A stretch of 64,000 bases of DNA from Terebella lapidaria (Eukaryota > Annelida > Polychaeta > Terebellida > Terebellidae). Positions 10,897-21,927 of the stretch are shown here, one piece after another (the first letter of the stretch is position 1; each line of letters begins with the position of its first letter). Made by a program: the position numbers and the translations under genes. The notes beneath the pieces are model-generated. The model had not been told where the DNA came from. It worked only from the letters and a program-made list of their open reading frames with translations, and ran no database searches. The stretch lies in the NCBI GenBank assembly GCA_949152475.1, contig OX424555.1, positions 16,386,868 through 16,450,867 on the forward strand, read 5' to 3'.

Positions 10897-11610
10897 TTTT
10901 TATTTGCCGAGTCAGCATTTCTGTTGATATCTCGGAAATGAAGCACCGTAGAGCGAAACGAGCATTATAAAACAGATCTATGTGTCGACCTAGACAAACG
11001 TTATTTTGGGGGTTGTTGGGTGAATTTAGACCTTGTCCTTCATTTTCTTTGCCAAGTCAGCATTTTATTTTTGTCCATACACGTATCTCGGAAATGGTGC
11101 ATTGTAGAGCAAAAGTGGCATTATTTCTGGACTTGTCGCCCTGGACAAGCATTTCATTAGGGTATGTTTGGTGAACTTCGACCCTGATTTTACTGTTTCA
11201 TATCATATGTAGATCTAAATGGACTTCGCCCAGACGAATATGTCGTAGGGATATTAGGGATGATTTTTGTCATTCACCCAATTTTCTCGGCCGAGATGAC
11301 ATTTTGTGTTATTGTTAATATCTCGGATTTTGTTATTTTTGCTGAGTCGCCTTTTTTGTTTTCTTCGATCTCGGAAACGTTGAGTGGAACGGACATTATA
11401 TCAGAGCTTTGGACATCAACAAACGTCTTTAAAGGGTATTAGTAATGAATTTTGTCTGTCAACTATTCTTTTTGCTGAGAGTTTCGTGTTTCAATTGATA
11501 TCTCGGAAACGGAGCACTGTACAGCTGAATATATAGTATTTTGGGACAGCCTAGGTGGAATGTCTTGCAGGTACACGTATCAGGGATGAACTTCGACCTT
11601 GCTCTAATGT
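10897..11610 (+). repeat. Degenerate tandem repeat marked by ATCTCGGAAA
   Basis: Units of roughly 150 bp carry TGATATCTCGGAAA..G.GCA..GTAGAGC, then CATTAT, GACAAACGT and GGGTATTAGGGATGAATTT. They recur about four to five times here. Related units occur at 27195-27350. The repeat follows copy A of the GGTTACC family directly, as it partly does in the 26.4-27.4 kb fragment, so both may belong to one longer ancestral repeat. Confidence 0.55.
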
Positions 11611-11714
11611 TTATGGCAGAGTGTCATTCAGACTAAATGCCTTTAAGGCCCATATGCTTATAATGCTGGGAACATAAGCTCATACATGATACTCATACAT
11701 TATGTTCAGGATGG

Positions 11715-13226
11715 TTCATTGTTTGGATATGACATTATTCGGTGGTGGCCATCTTGGATGTTTCCATTTATTTGTATTTATTGCGAAACATACCCCACAA
11801 TCGACTTCTGCATGCCTGAAAACATTACAATCGACTTCTGCATGCCTGAAAACATACGAATAGACCTGATATTCATTGTCGTAGGGCAAATATTGACGGG
11901 ATATTGCGTCATCATGATTCAACTGCGAATTGTGATGGCCATCTTAGATTTTTACTCTCAATTTCAAGCGAAAAAAGGCAGATTTTGCAGTTATTGCAAA
12001 AACAACACCACGATCGACTTCTGTATGTTTGAAAACATAGGAATAGACCTGTTATTCATCATCTTAGTGCAAATATTGGGCCAGATATGGGAATAACGTG
12101 AATCAACTGCAAATTGTGGCGGCCATTTTGGATTATTTCTCTCATTTCCAACAAAGAATGACAACTTCTGCATGTATTGTAAAACAGACGCCACAGTCGA
12201 CTTCTGCATGTCTGAAAACATACGAAGGGACCTACCAATTTTCATCCTAGTACAAATATTGACCGAGATATTGCAACATTCTAGATTAACTGCGAATTGT
12301 GGTCCCCATCTTGGATTTTTCCACTCATTCCCAACAAAAAACGACATATTTTGCATTGATTGCAATACAGACCCCATAATCGACTTCTGCATGCCTGAAA
12401 ACATAGGAATAGACATATCATTTATTATCTTAATGCAAATATTAACTGAGATATTGCAATATCTTGATTCAGCGGCAAGTGGGCGGCCATCTTGAATTTT
12501 TCGTCATAATTCCGGAATAATGCAAAATCCAGCTTGGCCTCATATCTAAAATGAAACCATATGTTATTAGCATCATCTGTGTCAATTTTGATGCTTATAC
12601 CACCAAATCCACAATCCTTTCAGATGTTTATATATGTCTGCCCCACCATTATCTAATTGATCGATTTCACACCGTTATACTATACGAAAGCTCACTATAT
12701 AACCATAGATACCGATGCATGTAATAAGTTATCCTGGTGTTTTATTTTATTATCATGAGGTCAGGGTACATGGACAATTCAATAAAATAAATATTCTTTA
12801 TAATTTTTTACATTTTAGAATAAAAACATTTCAATAAGTTGTGTGAAACTTCGATAATATATGCATTTTTTTCGTTGCCAGGCAGGTTACCATGACAACT
12901 ATGAATTGGCATGTCATGAAAACTATCTTATCGGATAGAACATCTTCAATTCTATCAGAATGGATGTAAAATTTCATAATATATACAAAATAGGCTCTGA
13001 GGGATGGTTATTTGCAATCTGTGTATATTTTAAATATTACCACCCACACTGTTGCTATGGCAACCAAAAAATCACCCAAAGCATCATTTTAAAAATGGCC
13101 CCCCATTATTTTCATGAAATACAGACTCAGGGCTTTCAAAAAATATAGGTCCCCCTTGGTCCCTAAAAATGGTATAAATCCGTCCCAAATCCACGTTTGG
13201 CCCAAGGACTACTGGTAGGTAGGGTG
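11715..13226 (-). repeat. Right inverted-repeat arm with subterminal tandem repeats
   Basis: This is the reverse complement of the left arm. The mark CGACTTCTGCATGCCTGAAA recurs near 11800, 11830, 12016, 12197 and 12378, again at about 180 bp apart from one short unit. The outer 750 bp (12480-13226) aligns with 5675-6430 with scattered mismatches and small indels. The arm ends before ordinary flanking sequence at about 13227. Confidence 0.8.
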
Positions 13227-16200
13227 CGCTCAACTAGGCTGGAGTTTGACGATCCGGCACCGAGCACCTCAGACAGATCCAGAACGCACTGCAGAGGTTG
13301 GGTGAGTGGGTGCACTGGGTTGACGATGAGCCAATGCCGACCCAGGCCTTGACAGGTGGGACCTCTGCCTTGAGGGATGTGGCAGTACAGCCAGCATCTT
13401 CAAGGCTTCCAGCATGGTTTCTGTGGCTTCTCTACCTAGGAGGATTCCTCACAACGCTGTTGTGCTGGCTGGAGTTTCCTGTGGTCAAGAAATTATAATG
13501 ATATGGTACAAAGGGCCATTTTCGATGCTGCAGGGAAGTTTGTTGTGGCTGCAAAGAGGTCCCAGACGTCGCACAATAAAGAGGAGGCAGCAAACAGTGG
13601 GATCCACAATGATTTTCATCCCGGAAATCAGTGGGTAGTCACGATGGCGGCGAAGGCGGTAGATATTCGAAGAACCCTACACCAGACTAATGAAGCAGCT
13701 TCACACCGGGGTGACAGACGTGCCTACAACTCTGGACACTGGGACGAACATTAGGAACATCAGTCACAAGAAAACACCATAGCCAACGGAGATACGCCAT
13801 GACATGGTTCTGCTTCCTTCAGAAAAGCGAGGGCTGGATTTAGACTTCAACTGCCTCCCCAATCGAAGTCAAGAATGAGACTTCACTTCAAGTGATTCAA
13901 GGGAAATGTCAACGGTAAAAGTGTGGCTCACCATTTCAATATCATGAATCTGGTCCTCGACCCTACAATTTCATGAACCCTGGCCAACTTGCATTACAGC
14001 ACATGACAAGGCCACCGTCTTTTCCCGTGGGAAAATGAAGATGGACCTGGAGGAAGACCACGTAGACGTGCAGTCTCTGCAAATGACATTGACTCTGCAT
14101 CCGTAGAGCTGAGGAAGAACATCTCCACAGGCGACGCTGACTCTGCAGATGAGGGAAGTCTGGAGGATGTGTGGACTACGGAGTCACCACGCTACAATAA
14201 TTTTGGTTTCGTCTGAGCTATATAAATGAACAAGTCTCAAACACTGCTCTCTGCTTGTAATGATTACTCCGCAACTGCCTCCGTAGAGGGACACCTCCTC
14301 TATAGACCCACAAGGGCCAGGGCCCAGGCAATGTGAGACACAGAGCCCTGCTATAGAGGCTTGACTCTGCAGAGAAGTGACCTTCACAGAGATGTGACCT
14401 CCACAGAGAAGTGACCTGTGCATCAGATGACGTCCGCATGTGGCAACAACACTACAAAGCACCAGCGACCACCTCCGCACGTGGACGATTTGCGGAGCCA
14501 GGACTTCTGACCTCTGCATGAACACAAGCACAATCCTCGATTGGGTGTTACCCTGTAACAATTCTTAAATCCGTGACTTAGTCCGGTCCTAAACCCACTG
14601 ATTACAGACCCCTTCATGTTTAGATGGCAAATACAAGATGGCAAGATGTTGTCTGTGGTATCAAAGAAGCATCAGCTCCAGAAGCAGTATTTCAAGTGAC
14701 CCGATGCTACTGTGTACCCACCGACATTGCTTCAACCAACAAAATGTTCATGCCAATGCTCTTGCAGACAAAATAATCTAGTCTGGACTGAGCTGTGTAA
14801 TTGCCAGAACAGTGAACCATTCACAATTGGACAAGGCATAGAACAGAACTAATATGTCATGGATCTTAGAAGTGTGTATCACTAATATCGCGAATGAACA
14901 TAGTGTAACATGTTGTTGTTGTTTTTTCGTTAGAGCGGGGGAGGTTTTTTTTTCACAAATCACATAACTATATTGCCTAACATTAACATATTGTTCCTGA
15001 CAACATTTCTTTATGTTTTCCCATTTTGAATGATGACAAACTGCACTTACCTTCACAAATACATTGTACGTGATACGTTTTTTTTTTTTGCAAAATCTCA
15101 TGTTCTTGCTTAACTTATGCTTAAATCAACCTGGGACCACACCAAAAACATGGTAACAACATTTTTCCTGCTCTATGATGTATAAAGATGAAAATAAACA
15201 TAGTTGCCAAGATTCTATATGAAAATATGGTTTTTATACACAAGCCGATACACTAAATGCTTTGGTTGCAAGTGAAATGATTGGAAACAAATTAAAAACA
15301 CTGGAACAGAAATATCAGTTAACTATCATTGAGTTATATCAGTTAACTAGCATAATATATCGTTTTATGCTACTAAGGGTGATCACCAATCATTTCTTAT
15401 GGGTATTAAACACAAGTACAATGAACGGCATATTTCATGATAAACTGGCCAATGATATAACTGATATGTGTAATGGAGTGAAACTATGGAGTGGATATAA
15501 GGGATCAGGATAATATATAAATTATAATATATGTGCATATGTTGTGCTTGAACTCCCTGCTGTCATAAGTACACCAAGCAATGTGAGCTGTCGTACAAGA
15601 GGGTAAAGCACAGCTAGTGGACACGATGGGCAGTCATATAGATGTCAACCGAGCATGTCACCGAGCTGGTGTAAAACCAATACAAGAGTGGCCCTCAAGC
15701 AGAGAGCTGACCAGCGACCTGAAGACCAATCTCGAGCTAGCCATTGACTCTAAGCCTGACGATGATCTGGAGACAGACCTTGAGCCGACCAGCAATCTGG
15801 AGAGGGACTTGAAGCTGATCAACCGACCTGTGACTCGAAGACGGAGCTGGATCTAACCAGTGACCAGGAGAGCCAAACGAAATCCAAAACAACCTACAGG
15901 GCCGTGAGTATAGGCGGAAGTCTGTAATGGGGAGCACCAGATCCGACTCGTTATGCAAGTGAAGAGCTGGAGCAACAGAAAGAAGAACACCATACCAAAG
16001 ACCGGTTACATTATAAACAGATGTGAGCTTGTACTAGGATCTAGATGTTCTTCTAAGAACCATATAACCGGGCATGTTGCCATGTTCAAACCCCCAATCA
16101 ATGAGGTTGAGTCGGGCCCGCTCAAGGACCCAGAAGCTGAATGGTTTTTGGCGTTTCCTTTGGCCCTATTCTGGTCATCGAAAGTTATATTTGTGAACTC

Positions 16201-17439
16201 AACCGCCATGTTGAGTGCACCCAGTTCAAACACATGAGGCCTACACTGCTAGGCCCTATATAATGCATGTAGTTTTAAAAAAAACACACACATCATTATA
16301 TAGGTCAAATGCTATGGACATTCCTCGGAGTGCCTTAATGATTAGGTTTTCGTATTTTGGGTAGGTAGGCAACTTTCAGGTCTAATTTTTTTTAGGCCAT
16401 GGGTGTGGATATTAGTACAGTTTCTGTAAGCACAAAACAGCATTCAGCCTGAAATCAGCGACATGTCAATGTGGCCCCCTGTGCCTCACTCCACCCAATG
16501 GATCTGGGTTGGACATCGCATAGGCCTATAAATCTGATTTCCGACCATATAGGCCTAAGTGTATAATATGACTTCAGGTTGGTCTGTGCTTTTCCAGAAG
16601 CGTTTCGAAAGCATATACTAGTAGGCAGTATAGCTTCGATGTCAAGTTCAGCAGATTTTGGGGGCATTTGACCTGGAAGGTGTAGATTGGATCATGCATA
16701 CAAAACAGCTTCACATAATTATACCTATAAGGTATGTATAACGAATATAGCAATAAAACTCGAATTTATATTATGTTTCCAGAAGAAGAAACGGGTAGTA
16801 ACCCATAGTTCCATGGCAATCAAATAAACCTACCCATAGAATCAGGGTTGTTCCCATAGAATCAGGTTTGTTTCTGTTATTTTTAATCTATGACTATTTT
16901 TGTTCGGTTACGTAGCTGATTATCACATTCAGGAACAAGCAAAATGTTAATTGGGATAACTGTTGTTCAGATATCCTGGTCAGTAACTGGAAATGCTTTG
17001 TATTTGGTGATTTATGATAGAAAACTGCTCCACCGTCTGGCCTTTCCACTCTTGTGCGACAAATATATGAACAACGATGGATACCTCATAAGAAACTAAA
17101 TATAATTCATATTCTTCGATCTAAGGAATAAATATAATATATGCCATCAGATTGTGTTGAGAAATTGGCCGTTGATCCAATATGTTTTACTGGTGCCCCA
17201 CCGCATACTTGCTATTTTGCCCATAGAATCAGACTTTTTACCCATAGAATCAGACTAATGCACAGTGAATCAGACAAACGGTTCCTCCCTGTGGATAAGG
17301 GAACCCAAATGACTGTGGAAGCTCGACCTAATACGGTATGTTGGGTCGGCAGTCTAGTATTATATTCTGTCATATCGTTCTGTCCAATCCAGTCCAGTCC
17401 ACGTTTTTGAATAAAGTCTAGGCCTACCCTGGACGCCCT
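13227..17439. other. Mostly unrecognised region upstream of the host gene
   Basis: No convincing gene is visible. Open frames at 13298-13754 are short and match nothing I know. A small 18-bp tandem repeat around AGAGAAGTGACCT lies at 14367-14422 (three copies). The motif CCCATAGAATCAG recurs at about 16832, 16853, 17220 and 17240. An 18-base word, CTGTAAGCACAAAACAGC, occurs at 16424-16441 and again at 17758-17775 in intron 1. Homopolymer A/T runs are common at 14880-15100. Confidence 0.4.
15626..15856 (+). CDS. Small open frame with internal Asp-Leu-Glu repeats (doubtful)
   Basis: The 76-residue frame starts at an ATG and contains three degenerate copies of a motif like SDLKTNLEL / DDLETDLEP / SNLERDLKL, giving an acidic, helix-prone stretch. 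It ends in an Arg-rich tail, TRRRSWI. No family is recognised and no splice sites clearly flank it. The repetition may simply reflect a degenerate DNA tandem repeat. I give it little weight as a gene. Confidence 0.15.
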   Translation: MGSHIDVNRACHRAGVKPIQEWPSSRELTSDLKTNLELAIDSKPDDDLETDLEPTSNLERDLKLINRPVTRRRSWI

Positions 17440-17473
17440 ACGACTTGAATCTTCCCGCGCTTTTTAGCTCTCT

Positions 17474-17547
17474 GTCATGTGACGTGTTTCTATGTGCCGT
17501 GTCACATGACCTGCATGTGAACACCCAAACAACATGGCGGACAGACG
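17474..17547 (+). promoter_or_regulatory. Probable promoter of the host gene: paired E-boxes and YY1-like site
   Basis: GTCATGTGAC at 17474-17483 and its inverted copy GTCACATGAC at 17501-17510 are 27 bp apart. Both fit the M-box/CLEAR-like sites of MITF/TFE/USF bHLH-ZIP factors. AACAACATGGCGGAC (17530-17545) fits the YY1 site often found just downstream of metazoan start sites. Local CpG content (CCGCGC, GGCGCG) is higher than around it. The ATG in the YY1-like site opens a frame of only five codons (ATGGCGGACAGACGATGA), which would be an upstream ORF if transcribed. Confidence 0.5.
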
Positions 17548-17615
17548 ATGACAGGCTGTCAAAATGTGAAGCTTCTTTTCTCATTATTTTGAATAGGCGC
17601 GTCAGTTTCCCAGTG

Positions 17616-17692
17616 ATGGCCAACATGAAGAACACCACCCTGCCAAATATACTGTCAGAATATTCCAAAACTTACAAAGATCATCAGAGATC
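17616..17692 (+). CDS. Host gene, exon 1 (start codon to donor)
   Basis: The ATG at 17616 has a fair context (G at -3, G at +4) and begins MANMKNTTLPNILSEYSKTY, 25 codons plus two bases. A GTAAGT donor follows at 17693. The frame is open upstream but has no other ATG, so this start is the natural one. The two trailing bases (TC) plus the single leading base (G) of exon 2 complete one Ser codon, which supports joining them. I do not recognise the protein. Exon 1 lies about 70 bases after the probable YY1-like promoter site. An alternative is that this exon belongs to a different gene whose second exon is not seen. Phase agreement and the lack of any other candidate favour the joint model. Confidence 0.5.
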
Positions 17693-17913
17693 GTAAGTCG
17701 AATTCGCTTGATTCGCTCACTCAGTCTCAGACTCTGTGAGTCAGTCACACTGACAGTCTGTAAGCACAAAACAGCCTGTGACAGTCACACTGACAGTCAC
17801 AACTAGAATCTAGATCTAGTCTAATATGTTTACACATGACGTGCCTAGTCCCGAGTAGTGACTTAAACCAGAGCACCCCACCATCCGATACTGGACCGGT
17901 CAGTGCCATCGGT

Positions 17914-18344
17914 TAGGGCTTCAACAAGTACTCTGTTAACCGGTTACGGTTCGGTTACAGAGTGTAACCGGTTACAAATTTTGTGACCGGTTAATCGTGA
18001 ACGTATTTTGCACCCTCATAATTCAGCCTAAAACACTCCACATCAGTCAAATTTCCGCCCAAACACACAGAATTGAAGTGATTTATCACTCTCCAATCCA
18101 AATAGAATGTTTATTCATCATAATATTGCATATTTTCATGTGAAAATGACGTCTAATGTTGAGATTTAGGTGGGATTTTGACCCGTTTTTGACACGGAGA
18201 TTTGATAAAATGCGAACTGCAAAAAAAAGTTGGTGTTACTTTGGACAATATTTAGCTCTATATTTTTGGACGAGTAACCGGTTACGGTTCGGTTACAAGC
18301 CAACGAGTAACTGGTCACAAAATTTTGTATTCGTTGAAGCCCTA
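17914..18344. mobile_element. hAT-type MITE, 431 bp, 8-bp TSD
   Basis: Ends are TAGGGCTTCAACAAGTAC and the complement of TAGGGCTTCAACGAATAC. Directly outside are CCATCGGT (17906-17913) and CCATCGAT (18345-18352), an 8-bp duplication with one change. TAGGG-type ends plus an 8-bp duplication are characteristic of hAT elements. The subterminal regions hold several copies of the palindrome AACCGGTTA/GTAACCGGTTAC, probably the old transposase-binding sites. It has no coding capacity. It sits 222 bp into intron 1. Confidence 0.85.
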
Positions 18345-18420
18345 CCATCGATTGTGCAATGTGCTATACATGACGAAATGAAAACACTGATACAGGTGAA
18401 GTTCCTATTTCCGAGCGGAA

Positions 18421-18975
18421 ATATGCCACCAAATGGGTATACTTCCTGGGTATACTTCCTGTATACCCAAATGGGATATACCTGAGAGCTTCGGTAAATG
18501 TAGCTGGATCCAGACGCTTGGGAATGAAAGGGGTCTGAGGTTTTAATGAAATACTTAATAAGAAAGGCCTGATATATACTTTTTAGAGAGTTTGATGTCT
18601 TTTCCATCTTCACAGCCCAGTTTATTTGAGTGGCATGAAATGGCAGTATTTTCTTTAATAAACATGGATATTATGGGATGAGAAAATTTTTGATACTTAA
18701 GATATACTTTGTTTTTGATTGACTAACTACATCTAAATAGTTCATACGGCAAAATATTCTTTTTTTATGAGAAATTCCATGTCCCAGCAATAAATGAAAT
18801 GAATCAGTTGCTTTATATCCAATGAATGAATACCCAGACCCCCTGAGTCCCCCATTGAGTATGACCACAAAACTACCACAAGGTCTGAAGTATATCCCAT
18901 TTGGGTATACAGGAAGTATACCCATTTGGTGGCATATATCCCATTTGGCCATATATGCCACCAAATGGGAATCTT
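18421..18975. repeat. Inverted pair of GTATACTTCCTGTATACCC palindromic repeats
   Basis: The block at 18421-18483 (ATATGCCACCAAATGGGTAT, then TTCCTGTATACCCAAATGGG) occurs again in reverse complement at 18885-18975. Each block is itself largely palindromic, with GGGTATAC...GTATACCC. About 400 bp of unrelated sequence separates them. It could be a MITE with compound ends or two copies of a small palindromic element. No clear target duplication is seen. Confidence 0.55.
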
Positions 18976-19337
18976 CCCAACTGTTAAAGCCGAGCACCCC
19001 CAAAGATAGCGAGAAAAATCCCCATCCTGTCTGCATGAAACATATTCTTCCTGTACCTCAGAAATACACTAATGACCATTAACGCTTATTCATTTTCTGA
19101 AACATATACTGTTGTGCCAATCACTGCACTAATCAGGAGTACTATTTTGACACAAAATTCTTTGATGTACATACCTAAATCGTGTGGATTGAGCAACACC
19201 TGAAGACCATATTTGTGGACTTTTGACACGCCACAGTACCTAAGTTTGCCCCATTCCCCAACTGGGCCAGGGCGTCTACATTCAGCAGCGGCAGATCCAG
19301 TATTGTCGGAAAACATTTGCAAAAATTTGAGCAAAAG

Positions 19338-19667
19338 TCATAGCGGCGTGGAGTATGGGGCCCACACAAGGGCCCCGAAAGCTGAATACCTCTAGAAGGT
19401 CTGGTGCATTTATTGGGCAATCGAATTATTCTGTGTCCAAAACAGCGTTGCTAGATTATGTGATTTGGAACTAGATCAGAGAGCTATCTAATAGTATGTA
19501 AAATATGATAAAAAGTAGGCCTACAAGCCATAGTGGTGTGGGAGTCTGGGGCTCGCTCAAGCTGAATAACTCTAGTAGGTCTGTGGTGTTTTCTGAATGC
19601 AATCATGTGTCCAAAAGAGTGTTTGCTGAGATTGTGTAATTTTAAACTAGATCAGACAGTTAACTCA
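19338..19667 (+). repeat. Tandem duplication of a roughly 150-bp block
   Basis: Copy 1 (19338-19490) and copy 2 (19529-19667) share CATAG.GGCGTGG, CTGAATA.CTCTAG.AGGTCTG, TGTGTCCAAAA and AACTAGATCAGA.AG in the same order. Divergence is considerable, so the duplication is old. It has no coding potential. Confidence 0.6.
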
Positions 19668-20404
19668 AGACAGGCGCTAACATCATGTGAAATTACAAAG
19701 GTCTAGGCTCTAAATTATACTTTAGCAATGCATATAATACTGCCTCAACCTCATGGCAATATAAAGCATGGCGTATTTGCATACAAATTACAACACCTAC
19801 CCATTTGGTCGATTTCTAACTCTTGAGGTTATGTAGCATATATGACAGTAAGGGGGCAATCCGCGGCTGATTTTATGAGATTTTCACTATGGGCGAGAGT
19901 CAGACCCATTTTTTCGTCTCGCATCCGGTCTTCTAAAAAATTCATCCTTAACGTAGTTAGGTGGTTATAAAATCACATACATGTACCTGTCAAAACTTAT
20001 CAGAAATACTGCAAATACTGAGAGAATAATCGTGAAGAAACCACTGCTCATGGCCTCACAGACCAATGATGATGACTTTTAACATTTTGGTAATCCTTGT
20101 AGATCATCAAACATTGTTACATGTACATGTAATTACCACACAGGGCTCTAAATATAATATTTTCCAGGAGCCAAAGGGCTCCAATTTGTCTGCTATTCAA
20201 CAAATTTCAGGTGTCAATTGGATCATTTCAATATTAGTTTACAGAGTCTGAAAAGCCAATTGCCTCATGGGCTCTATTGCCTGGGAGCAAATCCGAAATA
20301 TTGGGAGCCTATGGCTACCCACAAGGGGCAATTTTGCTCGCTGTTTACCACAGTAAATAGCACAATAAAATAGCTTCTCAATGATATAAAATATTTCTCC
20401 CCAA

Positions 20405-20475
20405 TGATATACAGTAGAACCTCAGTAACATTGCACCTCTGAGGTGACCGGATGACAAATACAAACAGGTCAGAT
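20405..20475 (+). repeat. Possible pogo/Tigger-type transposon end fragment
   Basis: The sequence CAGTAGAACCTCAGTAAC, followed by CCTCTGAGGTGACCGG, resembles the terminal inverted repeats of pogo/Tigger (Tc1/mariner superfamily) elements. No matching opposite end was found nearby, so it would be a truncated remnant. The call rests on motif memory only. Confidence 0.3.
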
Positions 20476-20934
20476 GTATTATTACCGTGAGGTCCAATAT
20501 TGCTGATTCCAGCAAAGCCCACAGCAAAGAACAAATTGTAATGTGTCAAATGAAAATATGTAATTACCTTGGTCTTTCATATATCCACTAGATTTCCGTC
20601 GGTGTCTAATATGTGTCTATCTATGAAGATTTCTCTCTCGACTTCAGTATGAGATATTGAGATTGAGAGTTCATCAGCAATGATAGTCACATGTAGTAGT
20701 AGTTGCCACAATCACGATCCCACCTTATATCTACACTTCATGTATGAACATGAGCAAGATGTATACTGTATTGATGCAGTTTTTGAACACTTGAGTGTTT
20801 GAGTGCTCTGCCAGAAATAAAAATATTGTAATGGTTGGTTCAATATTCATTGTGTTTAGTTCAAACAAGTACTCGAGTGAAAGGTTGAAAACTCACACAT
20901 ATGATCTTTATTATTCATTATGCATATGAGTAAT

Positions 20935-21885
20935 GGAAAAAAGCCAATTTGCGACTTTGGCGGCCATTTTCTCAAAAACTGTCTGATCAGTTTTGAGATT
21001 TTTGTTTCAATAGATCCCCCTCATGTACCTCTGTGACGTGTATAATTGAGTTTCGTTGCCCTTGAATCGAAGGTCTGCATATGGCGGCCTTATTGATTTT
21101 TGGACGGGTTGGTATAAAAAATTCAGCCATTTCTAGGCCACAAAAAATCACCCTCTGAACAAAATTTGAGTCTTTTTTGCCACTTTTTTCCTTCATAATG
21201 GGAGCTTCCACAGTTTTACTCCTAGGGCGATTCATTTTTTCATTTCTTGGTTTACGAATGACAGATGAAAAAATGTTGGGTCGGAGGAAGGAATAAAAAT
21301 AAAAATAACGTTGACTCAAGTGTAGTGTCGCGGAAAATAAAATCTTCAAAAAGTATAAATTATGCCTAAAAGCATAAATCAGGAACGATAAACAGGTTTT
21401 TTTTCTCAGAAATGCACAAAAACGACAAATGCTCACTTGTTTCAAAACAAAAGCAACACGTCGTGAATGACGCAGATGCAAAATCGAGGGAATTAACCTT
21501 CTTTTAACATTTTAAAATATTCACATGGGAAAATTTGCTGTCGGCGGGAATAAAAAAAACACAAAAACTCAATTTTATTTTTATTCTCAAAACAGAAAAT
21601 CTAGGGTCGGAGGGTTTGTAAACCAAGAAATAAAAAACAAATCGCCTAGAAAGCTTGAAGATAGGGCTTAGATATTGGCACTTTCAAATGGGAAGTCATA
21701 CATGTATATGGCAATTTGTGACCTTGGATTTCACCTTTGATGTCCTTGAAAAGTCAAAGCAGCCATTTTCGGATAAAAAAAGGTCAAATTTGAACTTTGT
21801 TTTGTCTCACAAACTATCTGATCAGTTTTTAGATTATTTTATTTTAAAACATGCTAATTGGAATACTTGATGTTGCATTAATTGG
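20935..21885 (+). repeat. GGTTACC-family fragment C, interrupted by a MITE
   Basis: It aligns with copy A: 20945-21225 matches about 9525-9805 and 21650-21885 matches about 9815-10160, in the same order. Shared words include TTTGGCGGCCATTTTCTCAA, CTTCATAATGGGAGCT and CACTTTCAAATGG.AAGTCAT. Copy A runs straight through at the break point, giving a clear empty site for the inserted MITE (21226-21646). Confidence 0.75.
21226..21646. mobile_element. 421-bp MITE with 3-bp TAG duplication
   Basis: Ends are GGCGATTCATTTTTTCATTT and the complement of GGCGATTTGTTTTTTATTTC, continuing as CTTGGTTTAC, an inverted repeat of about 33 bp. TAG flanks both sides (21223-21225, 21647-21649). The related copy A has a single CTCCTAGAA at the same place (near 9803), so the duplication is confirmed against an uninterrupted relative. 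A second internal motif, GGGTCGGAGG, occurs near both ends. A 3-bp duplication suggests PIF/Harbinger-like insertion, though TAG is not the usual TWA target. Confidence 0.8.
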
Positions 21886-21927
21886 AAGATCACAGCGCCT
21901 GGAATTTTTCACTGGGCATTGAATTAA

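Larger units (their letters stand above)
5675..13226. mobile_element. Large non-autonomous DNA element with about 1.6 kb inverted-repeat arms
   Basis: The left arm (5675 to about 7375) reappears in reverse complement as the right arm (about 11715 to 13226). The arms are imperfect but collinear. The outer ends are CACCCTACCTG...TAGTCC..GGGCCAAA on the left and the matching complement ending GGTAGGGTG on the right. Each arm has a non-repeated outer part of about 750 bp and an inner part of subterminal tandem repeats of about 180 bp. The 4.3 kb interior encodes no visible transposase and carries other repeats. The structure resembles foldback elements or long-TIR elements with subterminal repeats. 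No target duplication is evident, so the superfamily is unknown. Transposition would need an enzyme supplied elsewhere. Confidence 0.8.

Noticed and set aside
13298-13754. Coding remnant right of the large inverted-repeat element
   Set aside because: Three overlapping short frames, no recognised motif and no splice signals. Nothing beyond moderate GC content supports a gene.
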